Shown: positions 63,251-64,000 of the stretch, one piece after another
Layout: every line of letters starts with the position of its first letter
How positions within the stretch are numbered: position 1 is the stretch's first letter
From: Pseudidiomarina atlantica
GTDB taxonomy: Bacteria > Pseudomonadota > Gammaproteobacteria > Enterobacterales > Alteromonadaceae
DNA length: 64,000 bases
NCBI RefSeq assembly: GCF_000753735.1
Contig: NZ_JPIN01000001.1
Coordinates: forward strand, 496,001 to 560,000
Direction of reading: 5' to 3'
Made by a program: the position numbers and the translations under genes
Notes under the pieces: generated by a model
What the model saw: the letters and a program-made list of their open reading frames with translations, nothing else
Databases searched by the model: none
Told to the model about the DNA's origin: nothing

Positions 63251-64000
63251 TCACACCACGTCAATGACGCGTTCCGCCCGCTCCACCATACATGTGAGCA
63301 ACGCCATGCGTAAAAACACGGCGCCACGTGCTTGGCTGAAATACCAGTTGTGCGGAGTGTTATCGAGATCCATTGCCAGTTCTTCGCCACGTGCCAGCGG
63401 ATGCAAAATAATGGCATCGTGTTTTAGCGGCGACTTGGCGCTCAAACTAAAGCTATTGCCATAGGTATTAAAGGTGTCGCCTTCCCATGAGATGGCATTG
63501 ATGTACACCACATCGAGCTCGGGTAACACGGCATTTAAATCGGTAGTGATGCGAATCTTTATGCCGCGCAGTTCCAGTTCTTCACGCTGATCAGCGCCAA
63601 ACAATTCAGCGGCACTGGCTTCATCGTGAATGATCACCAGCTCTTCGACGGCATGAGGAAACACTGACAGACTCTTCAACAAACTGCGCACCGTGCGCAT
63701 TTTGTTCGGCACGCCAATCACGCCAATTTTTATCTTCTCGTTGTTGCTGGCATCAAGTAGCGCCGGGCGCCACTTAAATATTGCATACATGTCAGCTAAG
63801 GCTTGCGTGGGGTGTTCATCGGTGCCGTTGCCGGCGTTGATAATCGGAATCCGCAGTGCATCCATCATCTCAAACAACGACGATTCATTGGTGTCGCGCA
63901 GTACCACGCAATCACCGTAGTTGTTAAACATTTCCGCGACATCGGCGAGGCTTTCGCCTTTGGCAATACCGGTGGTCGAACGGTCGGTAATCGACATAAT
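63251..64000 (-). CDS. pyrB: Aspartate carbamoyltransferase-like protein (3' part, runs off window)
   Basis: The reading frame stays open to the window's right edge, so about the first 75 residues are missing. The visible 248 or so residues have ATCase landmarks: GTDEHPTQAL (His134, Gln137), MRTVRSL (Arg167 region), HPLARGEELAMDLDNTPHNWYF. But where E. coli has TRVQKER with Arg229 and Gln231 that bind aspartate, this protein has INAISWEGD, and HPLPR is HPLAR. It may be a variant ATCase or a carbamoyltransferase for another amino acid. No pyrI follows; asnB does. Confidence 0.7.
   Translation of the reverse strand: MMSITDRSTTGIAKGESLADVAEMFNNYGDCVVLRDTNESSLFEMMDALRIPIINAGNGTDEHPTQALADMYAIFKWRPALLDASNNEKIKIGVIGVPNKMRTVRSLLKSLSVFPHAVEELVIIHDEASAAELFGADQREELELRGIKIRITTDLNAVLPELDVVYINAISWEGDTFNTYGNSFSLSAKSPLKHDAIILHPLARGEELAMDLDNTPHNWYFSQARGAVFLRMALLTCMVERAERVIDVV

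Noticed and set aside
1-64000. CRISPR arrays, prophage, transposons, tRNA or rRNA genes
   Set aside because: No spaced short repeats, transposase, integrase, tRNA-like cloverleaf or rRNA sequence was seen in any gap; nearly all of the DNA is accounted for by coding genes.

Overview
The window is ordinary chromosomal DNA of a gammaproteobacterium. Gene order and protein types (pgm-seqA-ybfF, fldA-fur, comEC-msbA-lpxK-kdsB, lolCDE, mfd-csiV, sdhCDAB-sucABCD beside gltA) point to the Alteromonadales, most likely an Idiomarina or Pseudidiomarina relative. This is inferred from gene content, not from any search. Coding density is high, many genes overlap by 1-4 nt, and I see no tRNA, rRNA, CRISPR array, prophage or insertion sequence.

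Layout. 1-6.2 kb: phosphoglucomutase, SeqA and YbfF, then flavodoxin and Fur, then an iron-linked pair (a PKHD dioxygenase and a secreted protein with a Gly-Glu tract) read divergently from a good Fur box. 6.2-12.8 kb: glnS, the 5-oxoprolinase genes pxpABC with three small membrane proteins in front of them (one of 59 aa), and a pirin. 12.8-17.6 kb: an operon of acyl-CoA dehydrogenase, APH-type kinase and short-chain dehydrogenase that resembles the LvaC/LvaA/LvaD and ACAD10/11 logic for 4-hydroxy acids, with a perfect palindrome at its promoter, then a LysR/azoreductase divergent pair. 17.6-21.3 kb: secreted MBL hydrolase, HExxH protein, Excalibur-type protein and an EamA transporter.

21.3-33 kb: the TCA block sucDCBA-sdhBADC on the minus strand and gltA divergent from it. 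Hairpins with T-tracts separate sdh from sucAB and sucAB from sucCD. A second copy of the palindrome seen before the acyl-CoA dehydrogenase abuts the gltA promoter, which suggests that one fatty-acid regulator (PsrA type) controls both. 33-40.6 kb: a lipoprotein adaptor and two RND pumps behind a near-consensus sigma-54 promoter. 40.5-50.3 kb: lipid A/KDO genes, ComEC and LolCDE.

50.4-64 kb: mfd, csiV, a MarR regulator overlapping a lipoprotein nuclease, an ECF sigma operon whose ribosome site lies inside a long hairpin, an Hsp20 gene with a sigma-32 promoter next to a lipoprotein alkaline phosphatase with a Pho box, then asnB and the 3' part of an aspartate-carbamoyltransferase-like gene with an unusual aspartate-binding loop. 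The least described items are the APH/ACAD/SDR operon with its shared operator, the sigma-54-driven RND operon, the ECF operon with its hairpin, and the Fur-boxed Gly-Glu protein.
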